Shown here: positions 12,101 to 26,400 of the stretch, one piece after another | How positions within the stretch are numbered: position 1 is the stretch's first letter | Layout of the letters: each line of letters starts with the position of its first letter | Origin: Paralichthys olivaceus | Taxonomy: Eukaryota > Chordata > Actinopteri > Pleuronectiformes > Paralichthyidae | Assembly: GCF_024713975.1 (NCBI RefSeq) | Contig: NC_091096.1 | Location: 2,755,501-2,819,500 of the forward strand | Reading direction: 5' to 3' | Length of the DNA stretch: 64,000 nt | The notes under the pieces: generated by a model | Seen by the model: only the letters and a program-made list of their open reading frames with translations | The model's database searches: none | Told to the model about the DNA's origin: nothing | Program-made: the position numbers and the translations under genes

Positions 12101-15100
12101 CTGAGAATGGGAGCGGAGTTGTGAGAGCTCTTTACGTGGCAGTCCAGTCACAAACCAGCGGGATTAGGGGCCAGACCTGCAGAAAACACTGCTGAGCAAA
12201 GAATAGACTGCTGCTCATTGAGACTGTCTCAGGAGGCCTCAAACAATAAGTCGTTCAAACAGAGAACAGCTCGTTGGGTCAGAAATCAGTTTGCGTCGAG
12301 AGCTGAGGACGTCAAACGATTCTTCGATTGTCCCTGTGGCTTCTGCTCACCTTCATGCTTCACCGTGACTTCTCTGCAAACGTTTGAGACACTTAAGATA
12401 TTTAGATTCTTATCCATCGTATAATCTCATCAGGGAGGCGAGTATCCCAAACACACAGCCAGGGTCATAAAGAACCGTCTCCAGAAGAGCAAGGAGTCCT
12501 TCAACAAATGGTCCCCCCCCCCCCCACAGAGTCCTGATCTCAACACCACACACGAAGAAGACGACGAAGAAGACGACGCTGAGACTGACTGTAGCTCTTT
12601 TCCTGTTCACTAATATTTAAGCTGCTTCAGGACGTGGACATAGTGTGGACACCTGAGTTTAGTGGATCGCCGTGTTCGGACCAGGTTCAGTTTGGGTTTG
12701 TTCACATTGGCCGGGCTACCATGTACCATGTTTTTATACTGTAAAACATTGGCCTCAGACGAGTTCAGACAAAATACTGTGGCCCGAGCTGCACTCTATT
12801 GTGAAAGAGTCTTACTCGAACAATCCCCTGCTGCATCCTTCATCCTGTATTCAAAAGACAAACTCCAGGAAATGTCCTGACACCGAATCTTCTGGAACTG
12901 AAAACAGTTTGAATCTGCCTGAATCCTTCTGCTCCGTTAGAAGATATCTCTGCTCTGAACAGTAATGAAGTGAACAGACGGTAACTGGAGCTCTCTCTCT
13001 ATCATGGTCTACTTGTCCTCAGTGCCGCTAACTGTGACTCAGCCAAGCTTACAGGACGTCCCAGAATGACATAATAACACGGTGCAACTGTAGTTTTACC
13101 ACATGGAAGAAATAATCACATGTGCAGTTAAAAAAACAGGCAGAAAGAGGAAAGAACCCAAGAGTGGATGAATATGTTCTGTTGTTATGTGGTGTGCAGG
13201 TTCCACTGAGTGTCTCTGAATCTATTTTTATCTGCGTGCTGTGGAAAAATGAGCTTTTTGTTGTTGACACTAATGAGGAATCATCAGGTCTGAGACAGGT
13301 GTGTGTGTGGTGGTGGGGGAGGGGGAGTCACACTGGGACACGCGGTGCGAGTGGAGGTGAACTGTGATGTGTCCTCGTACAGCATCAGCATTGATTCAAG
13401 TACGACAGGCGGAAGTTTGGCCGAGCTTCACGTGCCGGACTCGGCACAGAGGAGCTTTTGTTTCTGCAGTTCATCTCGAAAAAGCGTCGAGAAGCCGAGT
13501 GTCGGTTCTCAGCTCCAGACGGAACGACAGAAACAGACAGCGGCAGGAATGTGAAGTCCTCGACGACGCCTGGAAAAATACTCAACTCTCCCAAGTTCTC
13601 TTAAATCACCTGCCTCTGTTTGCTGTGCTGTAGTTACCAGGATGCTCCGACACACAGAAGCTCTCAAGACAAGTCAACGCAAGCTTCTACTCAAAGGTGC
13701 AGCTACAAGTGTCTGAATCAACGTTCTGATCAGCCTGAACTTCAACAACAAGCTGCTGTTCTTTCTTTTTCAACCACACAGAATCAAATGTGTGAGATAA
13801 AATCAGATTCTGAGTCACGCAGCCTCAATGAACCTCAAATCTGAATCTGAATCTGTCAGGGGGCTGGAGATCTCAACATAAGAAACAAACAATATTAATA
13901 TCTATTTTGTCATTGTACTGCTGTTCATTATGAAACAGTGGTTTTGCTGCATCAAGGAAAGGGAAGTCAATTTATTAAAAACTTTCAGCGACTCATCATT
14001 TTCATGATTTTTAAATCAGTCTTCCAGAATATAAAAGAAAAAGCAAGTTAATACAAAGAGAGGCAAATCATTTCAAAAGCCGCAACCAACTGATAATTAG
14101 ATTTGGCCTCTGAGGTTCATTCTTGTCTTTGGAAACAGCAGTTTGGCTTAAAAAACGTCTAACACATAATTAATTTGTCGTTTCCGGAGCTTTCAGCCAT
14201 AACCCTTCCTCTGTGACTGGACTGTGTCGATTAATGAACCTCACATTGAAAGCTTCAGAATCTCAGTTTGAGCATTTCATGATTTCTTTCATTAGATTTA
14301 TTATTCAAATCATTTTTTTTTTAATTAATTAGCAGGAGGCAGGAAGCGATATATAAATTGTGCTGTGGAAAGATCAGAGGTTTTATTTACACCACTTCCA
14401 CACCGGCCTCTGCCCGTTTCACTAAAATATATAGATATTTGTATTCTACCAGTTTCCCTTGTGTCATCTAAGTTTTCCTGCTGAGTTCTCACATGGACTC
14501 ACTTGGACATTTCACTAGTGGACTCGCAGGAAAGGTTCCAGAAAATGTCCGGAGCAACTGACTCATTTGCATTCATACTGCCCCTGTGGAGGATTTCAGG
14601 AAAATGTCCAGACCTCAGCACACGTCTGAAAACAGCTCAAGTTAAAACCAGGAATTTAAATGTAGTTTTTATGCTTCTCTGCTGTGCCAATGATTGAAAG
14701 TGGGGAAAAAAAAAAAGAAAATATGATCAAACTGTGTGAGACTCTGAGAAGGAAAAACTACAAATGACTTGAAGGCGCTTGAGAAAAACCAAACCTCCTC
14801 CGACTTTCTGTTCACTCCTGTCACTTTGAATTTACTTGACATTAAACTCGCTCGGAAGATTTGAAATATTTCAGAAGTTACAGACGAATAGAAAATACAA
14901 TCATCTGATGGCAGGAAATGTAGATTGAGGTCATCTTCATCATCTAATCAGTCGTTCTTTGGCCTGCGGCTGCTCTCCTGACTTAGTTTTACAGAAAAAT
15001 CTGATCATGTCAAGTTTTTGCTGGAACAGATAAAAAATAGACCTTTTGTCATGATGGTGACGGAGAAAACGGTCCAGAGCCTTTTAGATGCAGAGGCAGG

Positions 15101-18100
15101 AGACGACTGTTGTTGTGGTAGAAGACGAGGAGTCTGTGTTTTTATGTAAAAAAGGAAAAAGAGCAGAATCAAAACCAGATGTAACTATAAACTGAACTTG
15201 TCGGTCTCATCACCGCTTCATTTTCAGTAAGAAATCTTGGATTCGGAATTTCAATGAAATTTAACACAGACATTAACAAGGTGCCCAGAGGTTGCATCTT
15301 CTTGACTTTGATGATCCTGTGATCTTTCCTACGGCGCCACTGGCCGGTCAAATTCCGCACTTTTACTTTTTACTTTTACTCGGCAGATTCATGGAACACA
15401 TTCATGGTTCCCAGATGATGAACCCAGTCACTGTCCTGTTCATCACTTTGAGAGTCACATTTGTTTCTTTGGTGATTCTTGGACTTGGTATTTTGGTTAA
15501 ATAATTAAACGATTGTTTCAATCAATGGGTTTGAACAGGAGGGATGATAACCTTTAGACTTGGGACCGTCTCTTGTAAAGCTCCAGTGACAGTGGGAGAT
15601 AAAACGAGGACGCCTCATGAGTTACGCCCTTCCCTCCTCCTCTGTCCTTCGCCCCACATCCAGATGATCTCACTGGCTTTCAGCGCTCATTGTCAGTGAG
15701 GGGAACTCGCTGGTTTGTGCTACAGGCTTGTAATGGATGCTCGCTATTGTTGGCTTTGTTTAGCTGTTGACTGTTTTGCTGGCACGTTTTCTCTTTCCAC
15801 TGGGAGTTTCCCTGCTGATCTACATTTAGAACTGAGCTCAGGGGCTTTCAGTGGGCTCATTTAGGACGGCCGCTTTCGAAGCAGGTGTGTTTTCTGTCGA
15901 TGACCGTCATAATTTGGCAGACGCCTCCGAACATGCGCCCACAGCTCTGTTTGGCCTTGAGGGGATTTGGCAGCAAGTCAGGCTTTACTTTAGTCGTGGT
16001 GTGTGTTTGTTTTAGTGAGTTCCTGTGCCAGGTGGCTGTTTACAGAGACTGTAAACCATCAGATATGAACACGGGAGGTTTTATTGTGAGAGATAAACAT
16101 TTTTTAATTACACACGAAGAATGGTGATTGTGTCTCTGAGCAGTTGAGCCAACACACTGGGTGGGGGGGGGGAGTCCTGAGCTCTCGGTCTCACTCCCCC
16201 AAGCAATGAAGGATATTTTCACTTTATTGCAACTTGGGGATTTTACTAGATTGATCCATCATCCTTATCAGTAATAATAACAAAACAAAGACAAGCAGTT
16301 CAGATATTGTCCAAATGTTTTGTTGTCAACATCCATCCCAGTTCACACATGAGCCTCGTGGTTCAACTTTCAGCGAGCCCACTCTGTCGTGATCCGTCAA
16401 CTGCTTTCAGAATGTGTAACCGTCCAGATGTTGACCTCCGCTTCTCACTTTACCTGGTTTTGTCAGGGGGCCACTGAGGGTGCATTCTGTGGAATGTGTG
16501 GAATCGTGATGTGATGTTGTGCAAAAGTATCGGCCGGATCACTTCAGGAGCGTCTGTGTTTTCTGTGGGGAAGAGGAGTCACAGACTTGAAGAAACATCA
16601 TTTGTCCTGATTCGTTTCTATCAGGGTTAGTTTGAGGCATTTGAATCCGCTGTGGTTTAATACCAGGAAAGGTCGGGGTTGATTACAGGGATTTAAATGT
16701 AGAACTGGGTCATGTAAACAATTTTCCAAACTGGAGAAGACAAGATTTCTGTTGTTTTTTTTTTTTTTTAGAAAGTTCACTGTGTTACAAGAGAAAATAG
16801 CACCATGTCCGTTCCTTAGTTTATTATTAACAGTCATTAAATGACGACTAATAAAAACCATAAAACAGTAAATTCATTCATCCAGTGGTAGAACAAACCC
16901 TTATCCACTAACGCTCATGTGACTTCATTTTCCCTTTCTCCCTGTAAACGTATTTCCTGTTCTCTGCCTCATCTCTCGCTGCTGACGCTTCTCTTCGCCT
17001 CACATTCCTCCAGCCCACATGAACGTCCGTGGTCATTCACACTCAGGACGGCGTAGGTGACCGTAGATCTGATAAGTGTTGGAGCGAGTGTGGAGGAGGC
17101 AGATTGTGGATGCCAGACATTTCTGTGGACCCTGCCGGGTTTTTCCCTTATTTTACAGATCTTATTCAAAAACTCACACAACGAGCAAAGAAACAAAGAA
17201 GGGATTATCAACTGCAGAGTTAAACTTGTTGGATTTAAACAGCAGCAATATGATGCTGCAGGATTCAGGAGGAATTACAGAAAGCATCTTTTGAGGCTTT
17301 GATTGTTAACATGGAGGAGGTGAGGTTTATGAACATTACTGCAGCCAGCCACTAGGGGAGCTGTCATGTCGTCCATCTTTATAAATAGTCTATGGGTGCA
17401 ATTAAATCCTCTTTAAATTTGAATCTTTAAATTGAAATTCACTGTTGATCAGTGTTGGTTGGTTCTGACGCACTCTGCTCGCTGCAGCAGCTGGACCGAA
17501 TAAAACTACATGTTCATGATGTTTAGACAATAATGATCTAGTTACTCAGACGTCAGTATTTAATTTGCCCTATGGTTAAAACCAACACTCTTCTGGATAA
17601 AAGAAATATTTACATTTTCTCTGCAAATAATGTTTCTCCGCCAAGACATTGACCAATTGGTTCAGGACAGCAGCCGTTAAATGAAGAGATGGACGACTGT
17701 GATGCTGTTTGATGGTCACATGGGTCTTTGAGTAACATCAGCCTCATGGTGAAGTTAATGTGAGCACAGAGACGGTAACAGTGGAGTTTGGGACGTGGGG
17801 TCAAACGCCTCAAAGCTACAAGAGCCTCTGTATTGAATGAGGAACTTTGCCCCTTAGCTTCTTTATATCCAGGATTATAAGTTCCGCTGTGGAAATCAGT
17901 ATTTTTGTTTACACCGGCAAGAAAAGCTCTCGAAACTTGAAGTGGACTTCTTCTTCTGCATCTCCTACGTGTACAGCTCCTCTTTTTCATCCTGAGATAT
18001 TTGTTCATTCCTCTGGTTCCACGTCTGTCACGTGTTAGAAACTTCATCCTACTCGCTTGCTGTGAATATTCTGGACATTTTCCCTGTTGGATTTTCTAGG

Positions 18101-20451
18101 AAGCTGGCAGGAAAACTTCCGGAAAATCCCCAGAGCAACTTTAGACTTAACCTCAACCCTCTGGAAAAATGCAGTGCGTGACAGAAAGCAGCTTTTGTGA
18201 ATTTCTCAAACAATAATGCAAAAAATAGCATAGTGACATTTATGGGTGTGTGAAATCTTGATTGAATATAAGCGACTGTTGGATCTTGAGCTCTACTGAG
18301 TAACAATCTAGTATATTTCAAGTGTTTGTTTCATATCTGCCTGGAAAATATTTTCAGCTGCTGAATTACTGTTCAGCCACTTCCTGTCTGTTTGTAACCA
18401 GTATGGTGCAGATCTGGTCGCTGAGTCAGGATGAAGGAATGTGATCCAAACCTAAATTAAAAAGAAAACAGAGGGGGTGAGGTTCCTTACCAGATTTCCA
18501 TAATATTTCCTATTTATTTAATTTTATTTGTTTGCTTAAGTTTATTTTAACCAGAACATGTCCAGGACGCTGTTGACGGCAGTTTATAATTTTTTTTTAA
18601 TCATCTAGAGTAGTTTGAAAAAAAAGAGGTGTCATCTCATTCCCTTCAGAAACTTTATGTAAATCAGGTGGTTTCCCAAACTAACATTTAGAAAAAGTCC
18701 CTCGAGAGCAGCTGTCACATAAGTTCAACCTGTGGTCTGAAGCTGCAGCTTCTTTTTTCTCTCATTGAAGTGGTTAGAAAACACACTCAGCTACTTCCTG
18801 ACTGGTTACAAAGCAAATGTTTGCTCTTTACCTCGTGTCCTCACGCGTCTCTCCTCGTGGCCACTTGATGTTTCGATGTTTCAGCGTTAAGAGCGCTCGG
18901 GTTTTTACGTGTTTGGTTTGTTTACCTGTTTCAGTCGTCATGAGGTGACACTGAACCCTGCGCTGTGTGTTCTGTTGAAGTAGTAAGGGGAGCGTGGTTA
19001 TCATGGCAACGCTCATCCTCGCTGGAACAGGGATGAATAGAGGCATTATGGTGAGAATTGACTCTGCGGATGAAGCGAGGCGCTGCCCTTGAGCGCTGCT
19101 GATTTTTTATTTATTTGTTCGTTGAAGTGATAGCAGCGTCGAGGCCTCTGTGGTTTGGCTGATAAGCAGCTCTCCTGCTGTCAAGGCAGCTGCAGCTGCG
19201 CCTCAGCCATTTTATTGTGCATGATTTACAACAGTCCAGGAGTTTGTCTCCTCTCTCCCCATTTATCTGTCACACCCTCCCTCCCTCTGTAACACACACT
19301 CTGTCAGGATCTCTGCTGGAGAGTTGTCATTGATAGTCTCTTCTGAGTCTCAGAGTTTCTTCTTGTTGGCTGTTGAGATTGTGATCTTATTTACGAATGC
19401 TGTAGATGATGATTATATCATTATCATGGAGATGTGAGCGTGCCAGATTATCTATGTCTGAATCTGCCCAATATCACCTCATCTGCTGCGACTGAAGAGT
19501 TTATTGTGAGTCACTCACGTGCAGAATGCAGAAATGTGAAGTAAACACATTTATCATGTTTTAGAAACTGTAGAAAACTTGATGGACTTTGTTGCCTGAG
19601 CTAAAAAATTAGGTTTGTGTGATTGGATATAACTTTATCACTATTTCTTTGTTTATCATTGTTCTGCTCAATCTTTGTGTCCCAGCTCTTTTGAAATGTG
19701 ACCATGAACCTTGTGTCCTCTTTTCTCTTTGTTCTTTTGTCTGAACCTCTCTCAGGTTTCACTTCATATCTTTTAACTTTTTCATCATAAAACCTAAAAC
19801 ACAAGCTCACGAGCAGCTGCTGTAGATGATGTTACTTCTCATCACGCCCGTCTTCCACATCCACTGCCTCGTCGCAGCTTGTTTCCACGGTAACAAGAAC
19901 ACAACAGAGTAGACTTAATGTAAGCGAGCAGATCCCGAGTCACACTGAGCCTTTGAAACTGACTCTGATGACTAACGCTCCCAGGACACACAACAAGGGG
20001 CCGTGACAGATGACTGTGGCACGGCAGATTACATGCCATTCCTCCGCCAAGGCCTGCACTCCCTCCATGATTCACGCCGCTGCAGCTCTGCTATTTAGGT
20101 TCGACGTGTCGGGCGGCTTCAGCGCTCAGTGTCACAGTCTATTTCTCTGCAGTGACACAAACTGCTGAGTGGAAGCACATGCTGTTGTGTGATGAACTTT
20201 TCTCCTGTGTCACAGAGCAAGTTATTTACGACCGAAAAGCGACGCTGCTGAGTTGCATGAAATGTTTGCATCAAACTGTGATCAGGTTATTATCAAAGCT
20301 TTAGTATCAACAGAGACAGAGGCTCTTTATTCTGGATTTATTAGAAATACAACACAGTTCAAATGATGAAAACATCAGAAATTACAATAAACCATAAACA
20401 TATTGTGGTGCAGACTTCTGCATTTATGCTGTGGTCAGTTTTATTCTGGTG

Positions 20452-20499
<48 letters not shown>

Positions 20500-23400
20500 T
20501 TGTTGGTGTTCATTCAGTCTCTTGTGCAGAGTTTGCAAATCGAGTTTCCTATAACAAGAAATAATATTTGTTATGTCTTCGTACTTGTTCCAAATGCAAG
20601 AATCTTCTTCTCAAAACACTGATCACAGTGTTGCAACCAGACTGAAGGGACTGAAGTCCCACTCGGTGTCTCAGGTCGAGCTCCGTCCTTCGAAGGAAAC
20701 AATTCTTTATTACTCTTTAAACCTTCAGAATGAGATTTTTCAGTTGTATTTAAACTTTTAATCCATTGAGTTGTTTCAGTTGTGCCGTATTCAGCAGGGA
20801 TGCTAGAGGATGCACACACGATGAATGTGAACGTGACTTTTATTCTGCTCGGTCATCATCACTGTGGTGCTTTGTGGTTTTCTGCATCTTTGTTTTGCAT
20901 CATTCAAGAGACAACAACAACAAAATGCAGCGATGGAGACACCCGGCAGCCGACAGGGCTCCCGCTCATGCAACAAGCCGCTTGGGTTGAGTCCATGTTT
21001 GGGTACAAACAGGCTGCAGCCTGCATTGTAGTGGCAGTTTATCCAGTGAGCTCTGTTCAGCAAGAAGCTATTGTTCGTCCGTGCACGACCATGTGCATGT
21101 TTTACAAAGTATGACTCAGTCGGAGCGAAGAGAAGAGAGCAAGGTCATAATTAAAGGGTTTTGCCCCCAAAAGAGGTGTTTAACTTTATGTTCTGTGCAG
21201 TAACATCTCCCTCAGTCTTCAACTCCCTCTAATCTGCTCCACACTGATATTTAAAAAGACGCTTCCACCAGGAGGAGTCGAATACTTTGTTTTCGACCGT
21301 TAACGCTTGGTCATGTAGAATATAGAATTAAATGTCTCACCGATTGTCCCCTCTGCCTTTTAGAGCTCGACGCAGGAGATCGGTGAGGAGGCCGAGGACG
21401 ACGCCATCTTCACCATCACGCTGAGGAAGGTGCAGCTTCACCAGTCAGCCAGCAAGGGGCAACGATGGCTGGGCGTGGACACGGACTCGGCCCTGAGCCT
21501 CTACGAGACCTGCAAGGTGCGGACCATCAAGGCCGGCACGCTGGAGAGGCTGGTGGAGTACATGGTGTCGGCGTTCAGGGGCAAAGACTCCACCTACGTC
21601 ACCATCTTCCTCTGCACCTACCGCTCCTTCGCCACCACCAAGCAGGTGCTGGATCTCCTGCTCAACAGGTAAAGCGTCGACTCACCTGGCTCTGGACCCG
21701 GGTGATAAACGTTAGCAAAGGAAGAAGAAATAAACAGTTTCTCCAGAAGGAAAGAGCGAGCACAGGAATGAAAAGAATATGTTTAGACTCGGGGAAACTT
21801 CCCATGAATCATAACTGAATCTAGATTAAATTAAAGTAGCAGGACGCTGGGAGAGTGCATACCTCCGCCAAGGCTAATACTTTATATCACCACGTTAAAC
21901 ACAGTGAAACACAATTCCTGGATCAGCCGGTTCATTCGCATCAGCTCCATAATCTTCCTTGAGTCATGCCACTCGCTTTCACAGCATTTCAGAGAATCCT
22001 GCAGAAAGACAGGCACACAGACAGACAAACAGAAAGACAGAGAGACGAAGAGAAAGACAGGCACACAGACAGACAAACAGAAAGACAGGCACACAGACAG
22101 ACAAACAGAAAGACAGACAGACAAACAGAAAGACAGGCACACAGACAGACAAACAGAAAGACAGGCAGATAGACAGATGAAAACATGAGTTCCTTGTCGA
22201 GGTAATAAACAACACATGACTCCTAAATGAGATTAACAGTAACGGTAATAAAGATGTTGTGAAAACAGGAAACCAAAATCACAGAACCCTGACGTTAGAC
22301 TAGGTTTGTCTGTGTCTATATAACGTATAAATGTGTCTGAGCACAGGTTTCTTTATTTTTCTCTATTTTATTTAACCATGTGATCTTGTGTTTCTTCTCT
22401 TTAGGTATGCCAAGCTCCAAAACGTGCCTGCAGCCACAGCACACAGAGTCTCCCAGGACGACTGCACAGAGCTGAGAAAGTGAGTGTGCTGCGACCTTCA
22501 GTGTCGAGCTGCCAACATCAATCAGCAAGAACATTCACAGTGCAGAGCCTCCTCCCTCTCCTCCCTCTCCTCCCTCTCCTCCCCTCTGCAGGTTAAAGGG
22601 ATATCAGCAGAGTTTAAAGTTGCAGCGGGTTATTTTTCTTTCCGAGACACCTGTCAGGCCGTTTTCTGCTTGGGTTTGATGAAACGCAGTTCACTAACTG
22701 ATAAAAACGTCATGAATCACACGGAGGAGAGCAGTTTCAGTTTTACTAAAACAGGTCGTAAGCTTTGTTAGCATCTGTTCAGGAGGACATGTTTAAAAAA
22801 TAATAATTTATTATTGTATTTTAAATATAAATTTGTGGTCAGACTCTCGAAACTCAGCGATTGTATTCCCCAAAAATTAAACCATGCATGTGGGGGGAGG
22901 AGAAGATGTTAAATAAAGACAGACGATTGATTGAAGAGGAAATCTGAAGAGAAGAACTAATCTGTGACACAAATGTCTAAAGACAAATTAAAAAACAGGG
23001 ACATTACAAAGTTAAGAGCAGAGACACAAACACAGGATAAGTAGGAGAAGTTTGGAACCAAAGCTGCTCCTCCATGTTTAGTTTGTCGTGTGGGAGCAGT
23101 TGCAGCTGAGCTCTGAGGTTCAGTTAGAGTTTGGTGGAATCACTGAGAGCATGAAATGATTTTATAAAGCTTTGATTAGAACTCTGCAGAAACCCTGTAT
23201 TTGTAAGGATTCTACTCTCGTCAATAATAAGTTTCGCTTTTTCTCTCTCAAAGAATTTATTCAGCAGTGACGACTCTAACATCAGCCTAGAATGTTGCCT
23301 CACACTTATATTCCATATTTATTTTACAATTTACGTCATTCCGTCTTTCAGTTTCTGTATTTCTAACTTTGCGTCCGTGTGTTGCAGCACTGTCTCGTCC

Positions 23401-26400
23401 ATCCTGGGCGCGTGGCTGGACCAGTACTCCGAGGACTTCTGGACTCCTCCCAACTACGACTGCCTGCACCAGCTGCTGTCGTACCTTCACCACCACTTCC
23501 CCGGCTCGGACCTGGAGCGTCGCGCCCGCAACCTGGTGGCCCACTTCCACCGCCGACAGCAGTGTGAGCCTGATCCTGATGGTATGAAGGCAGGGCAGGA
23601 GAGGACAGGGACACCAGGGCAGGGAATCCAGAACCTGTGGTTGACTTTAAACGATGTACCGAAGAGAAACAAGCCCTAGATTTGATTTATCGTGTTGAGA
23701 AAAGTGGGGAAAAAAGGACAGAAACAGCACATGAAGTGTAAACACAGCGTCAGGTCACATGCTCTAACACTTATTGAATAACAGCTTGGTTGTACCAGTG
23801 ATAAGAACATGTTGACAGTTCCCATCAGCACACATCAGACTGAGCTCGGAGAGAAAAACAAACACCGAGGTCACAGAGAGGATGACGTGGTGAAAGAGAA
23901 GAAGAGCAGGAGCTGTGTTGAGTTTGAGCTCAGGTTGAGACGGTGTCGTGATAAAAGATGTTCTGTTTTTTTTTTTTCTACCTCTTCAGGGGAACACATC
24001 GGCTGCCCTTTCGCTACGCAGGAAGAGAGCGGCTTCGAGGACGAGCTTCCTGCTTTTAGTTTCCTTTCGTTCGACCCCATCATGGTCGCGGAGCAGTTCA
24101 CGTTAATGGACGCGGTGAGGCTTCCATTGATTCAGTCCCCTAGTCTCCAGCCCCTGATGACTCCCATCAGTTTTCAGTTCATATCCACAAAAAATGTTTT
24201 AGATTCTGTGACTTAGGTTCTATTGTTTTTGTGTCTGAATTAATTTGAATGTTATATTTTTATTAATTTATTTTGTTCATAAAATGTCAGAAAATTGTTA
24301 AAGATTTTTCTAAAGCTCAAGGTGAAATGTGTTTTCATCTTAAACTCAAAGATATTCCGGCAGAATCCTTTGAATCTTATTATTTTTCTTTTGACTAATT
24401 GATGAATCGACCAATTGTTTCAGTCTCCATCTTTTAAAACCTTCCAATTCACTCAAAGATAATTCAGAGCCGCAGTCAAATGATTTAAACTCACTGATAA
24501 ACTGACTTCTGTTCTTTAAAATGGATCAAACACTGATTATTCTCATCGTGTTTTATGAACATCTCACATCAGGACCTGTTTAAGAAGGTGGTGCCCTACC
24601 ACTGTCTGGGCGGCATCTGGTCTCAGCGGGATAAGAAGGGGAAGGAGCACCTGGCTCCCACCATCAGAGCCACCGTGGCCCAGTTCAACTCCGTCACTAA
24701 CTGCGTCATCACCACCTGCCTGAGCAACCCGACGCTGAAGCCCAACCAGAGAGCGCGGCTGCTGGAGCGCTGGATAGACGTGGCTCGGGTGAGCAGCCGC
24801 TGACTGTTGACTTTAAAATGATTTGACGAAATGTAAGTCAACAAATACAGTCGCGAGCGTCGACGTGAAACATAAACATGGTTCTGTTTATCGTTCGTGA
24901 TGTGTTCAGGAGTGTCGGATCCTGAAGAACTTCTCGTCGTTGCGTGCCATCCTCTCCGCCCTGCAGTGCAACGCCATCCACCGCCTGAAGAGGACCTGGG
25001 AGGAAGTGTCACGGTAGGTTTTCAGTCTCTCCTCTGTAAATCTCACTTCGTTGCTTTAAAGAAATAAAAATATCTTTTCTATCGCGGTGCAAACTTTCAT
25101 GTTCTTCGTGCACGTCTCTCCGTGTCCGTCCACAGAGAAAGCTTCCGCACCTTCCGCGAGCTGTCCGAGATCTTCTCAGATGACAACAACTACTCCCTCA
25201 GCCGAGAGCTGCTGGTGAAGGTGAGTCAAACCAAAACCACAGAAATTATAAACTCTTCATCCACAGTCTGATGAAGGTTTTGCTCGAGCGATGAGTTTTT
25301 ACAGATTTCAAATCTGGACGTGCAGCCGCAGGAGCCCCCCCCCCCTCACAGTCGTGCTCACACGGATAGAATAATATTATTCTTGAGCAGCCTCCAATAA
25401 GAAAGTGTACAGATCAGTTTTTGAGACATAAGCTTCCTCTGTGACCCTGAACAATGATTAAATAATAAGATCGACGATGAGTTTCACAAAAAGAAAAAAA
25501 AAACGGTCAGAGAGACGATCGGATGAAGTAGTTTTCTGACCGGATGCTATTTAATAAAACCAATCAATCAATCTGTACGAGTTATATAACTCCTGAACAG
25601 ATGGCAGCGGCTCAGTGACCCGTCCCATCAGCGGACTTCCTTGTGTCAGACTCACAACAGCTGCAGAGGAACGTCCAGAGGAACATCCTTCAGGGCAGAA
25701 CACTGTGTAGCCTGTTCCTCCGGATCGCAGCGTCCACGTATCGCTCATGATGTCCTGGGCGGGCTCCCTGCAGCCGACAGATCGCTGTCATCATTATTGC
25801 GATTTATGCGCGAGTTTAATGCGAAGAGGTGTCGACACCTCCGGAGTGTTTTGCAGCTGGAGTTGAAGTCAGGTTAAGAAGATGAGATGCAGAATCTACA
25901 TTAGCTCCACAGAAACTTTTTCTGTGGAGTTCATGTCGGGAAAAAGCATCTGTGGAAAATGGAGAGCCTGATTATCACCCGTAGAAAACAGAAGAGTTGT
26001 CACAACCAAAAATAAAAAACCTTTCTGATGTCTGCACTTCATCTGTGACGCAGCCTGAAGCCGCTGGTTCCTGTGTATTTAAAGTGGGTCACAAATATAT
26101 TCTTTCTTCTCAGTGATAACCTGAAACAGCTGCTCACTGAAGTTTTTAGTAATATATGATAAACTAGTCTTTTTTTTTTTTTTACTTGTTTCTTATTGAA
26201 AAATATATAAAATATTTGAAAATGATCCTTAAAAAAAACGACTGGAAACAGTTGAAGCTTTCTGCCCTGAAGATAAATATGTGAGTCCAGGTGAAGACCG
26301 AAGATGGTGAATGTGTAATTACGCTCGCTGATGTAACGCCCGCGGGTTTCCTCAGAGGGGAATCCCTGCTGACGTCACAGGGAGGGAACCTTCTGGCAGG

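Larger units (their letters stand above)
9419..21363 (+). other. ralgds: Large first intron of ralgds
   Basis: About 12 kb without recognisable exons apart from one weak candidate (19003-19050). It contains a C run at 12513-12525, a repeat at 17335-17400, a CA repeat at 20454-20496 and candidate regulatory patches. The short open frames here lack splice signals, homology and codon bias. Confidence 0.7.

Noticed and set aside
21882..22217. Long frames of Cys/Leu/Ser or Lys/Asp/Arg repeats on both strands
   Set aside because: They are direct translations of the CAGA-type minisatellite.
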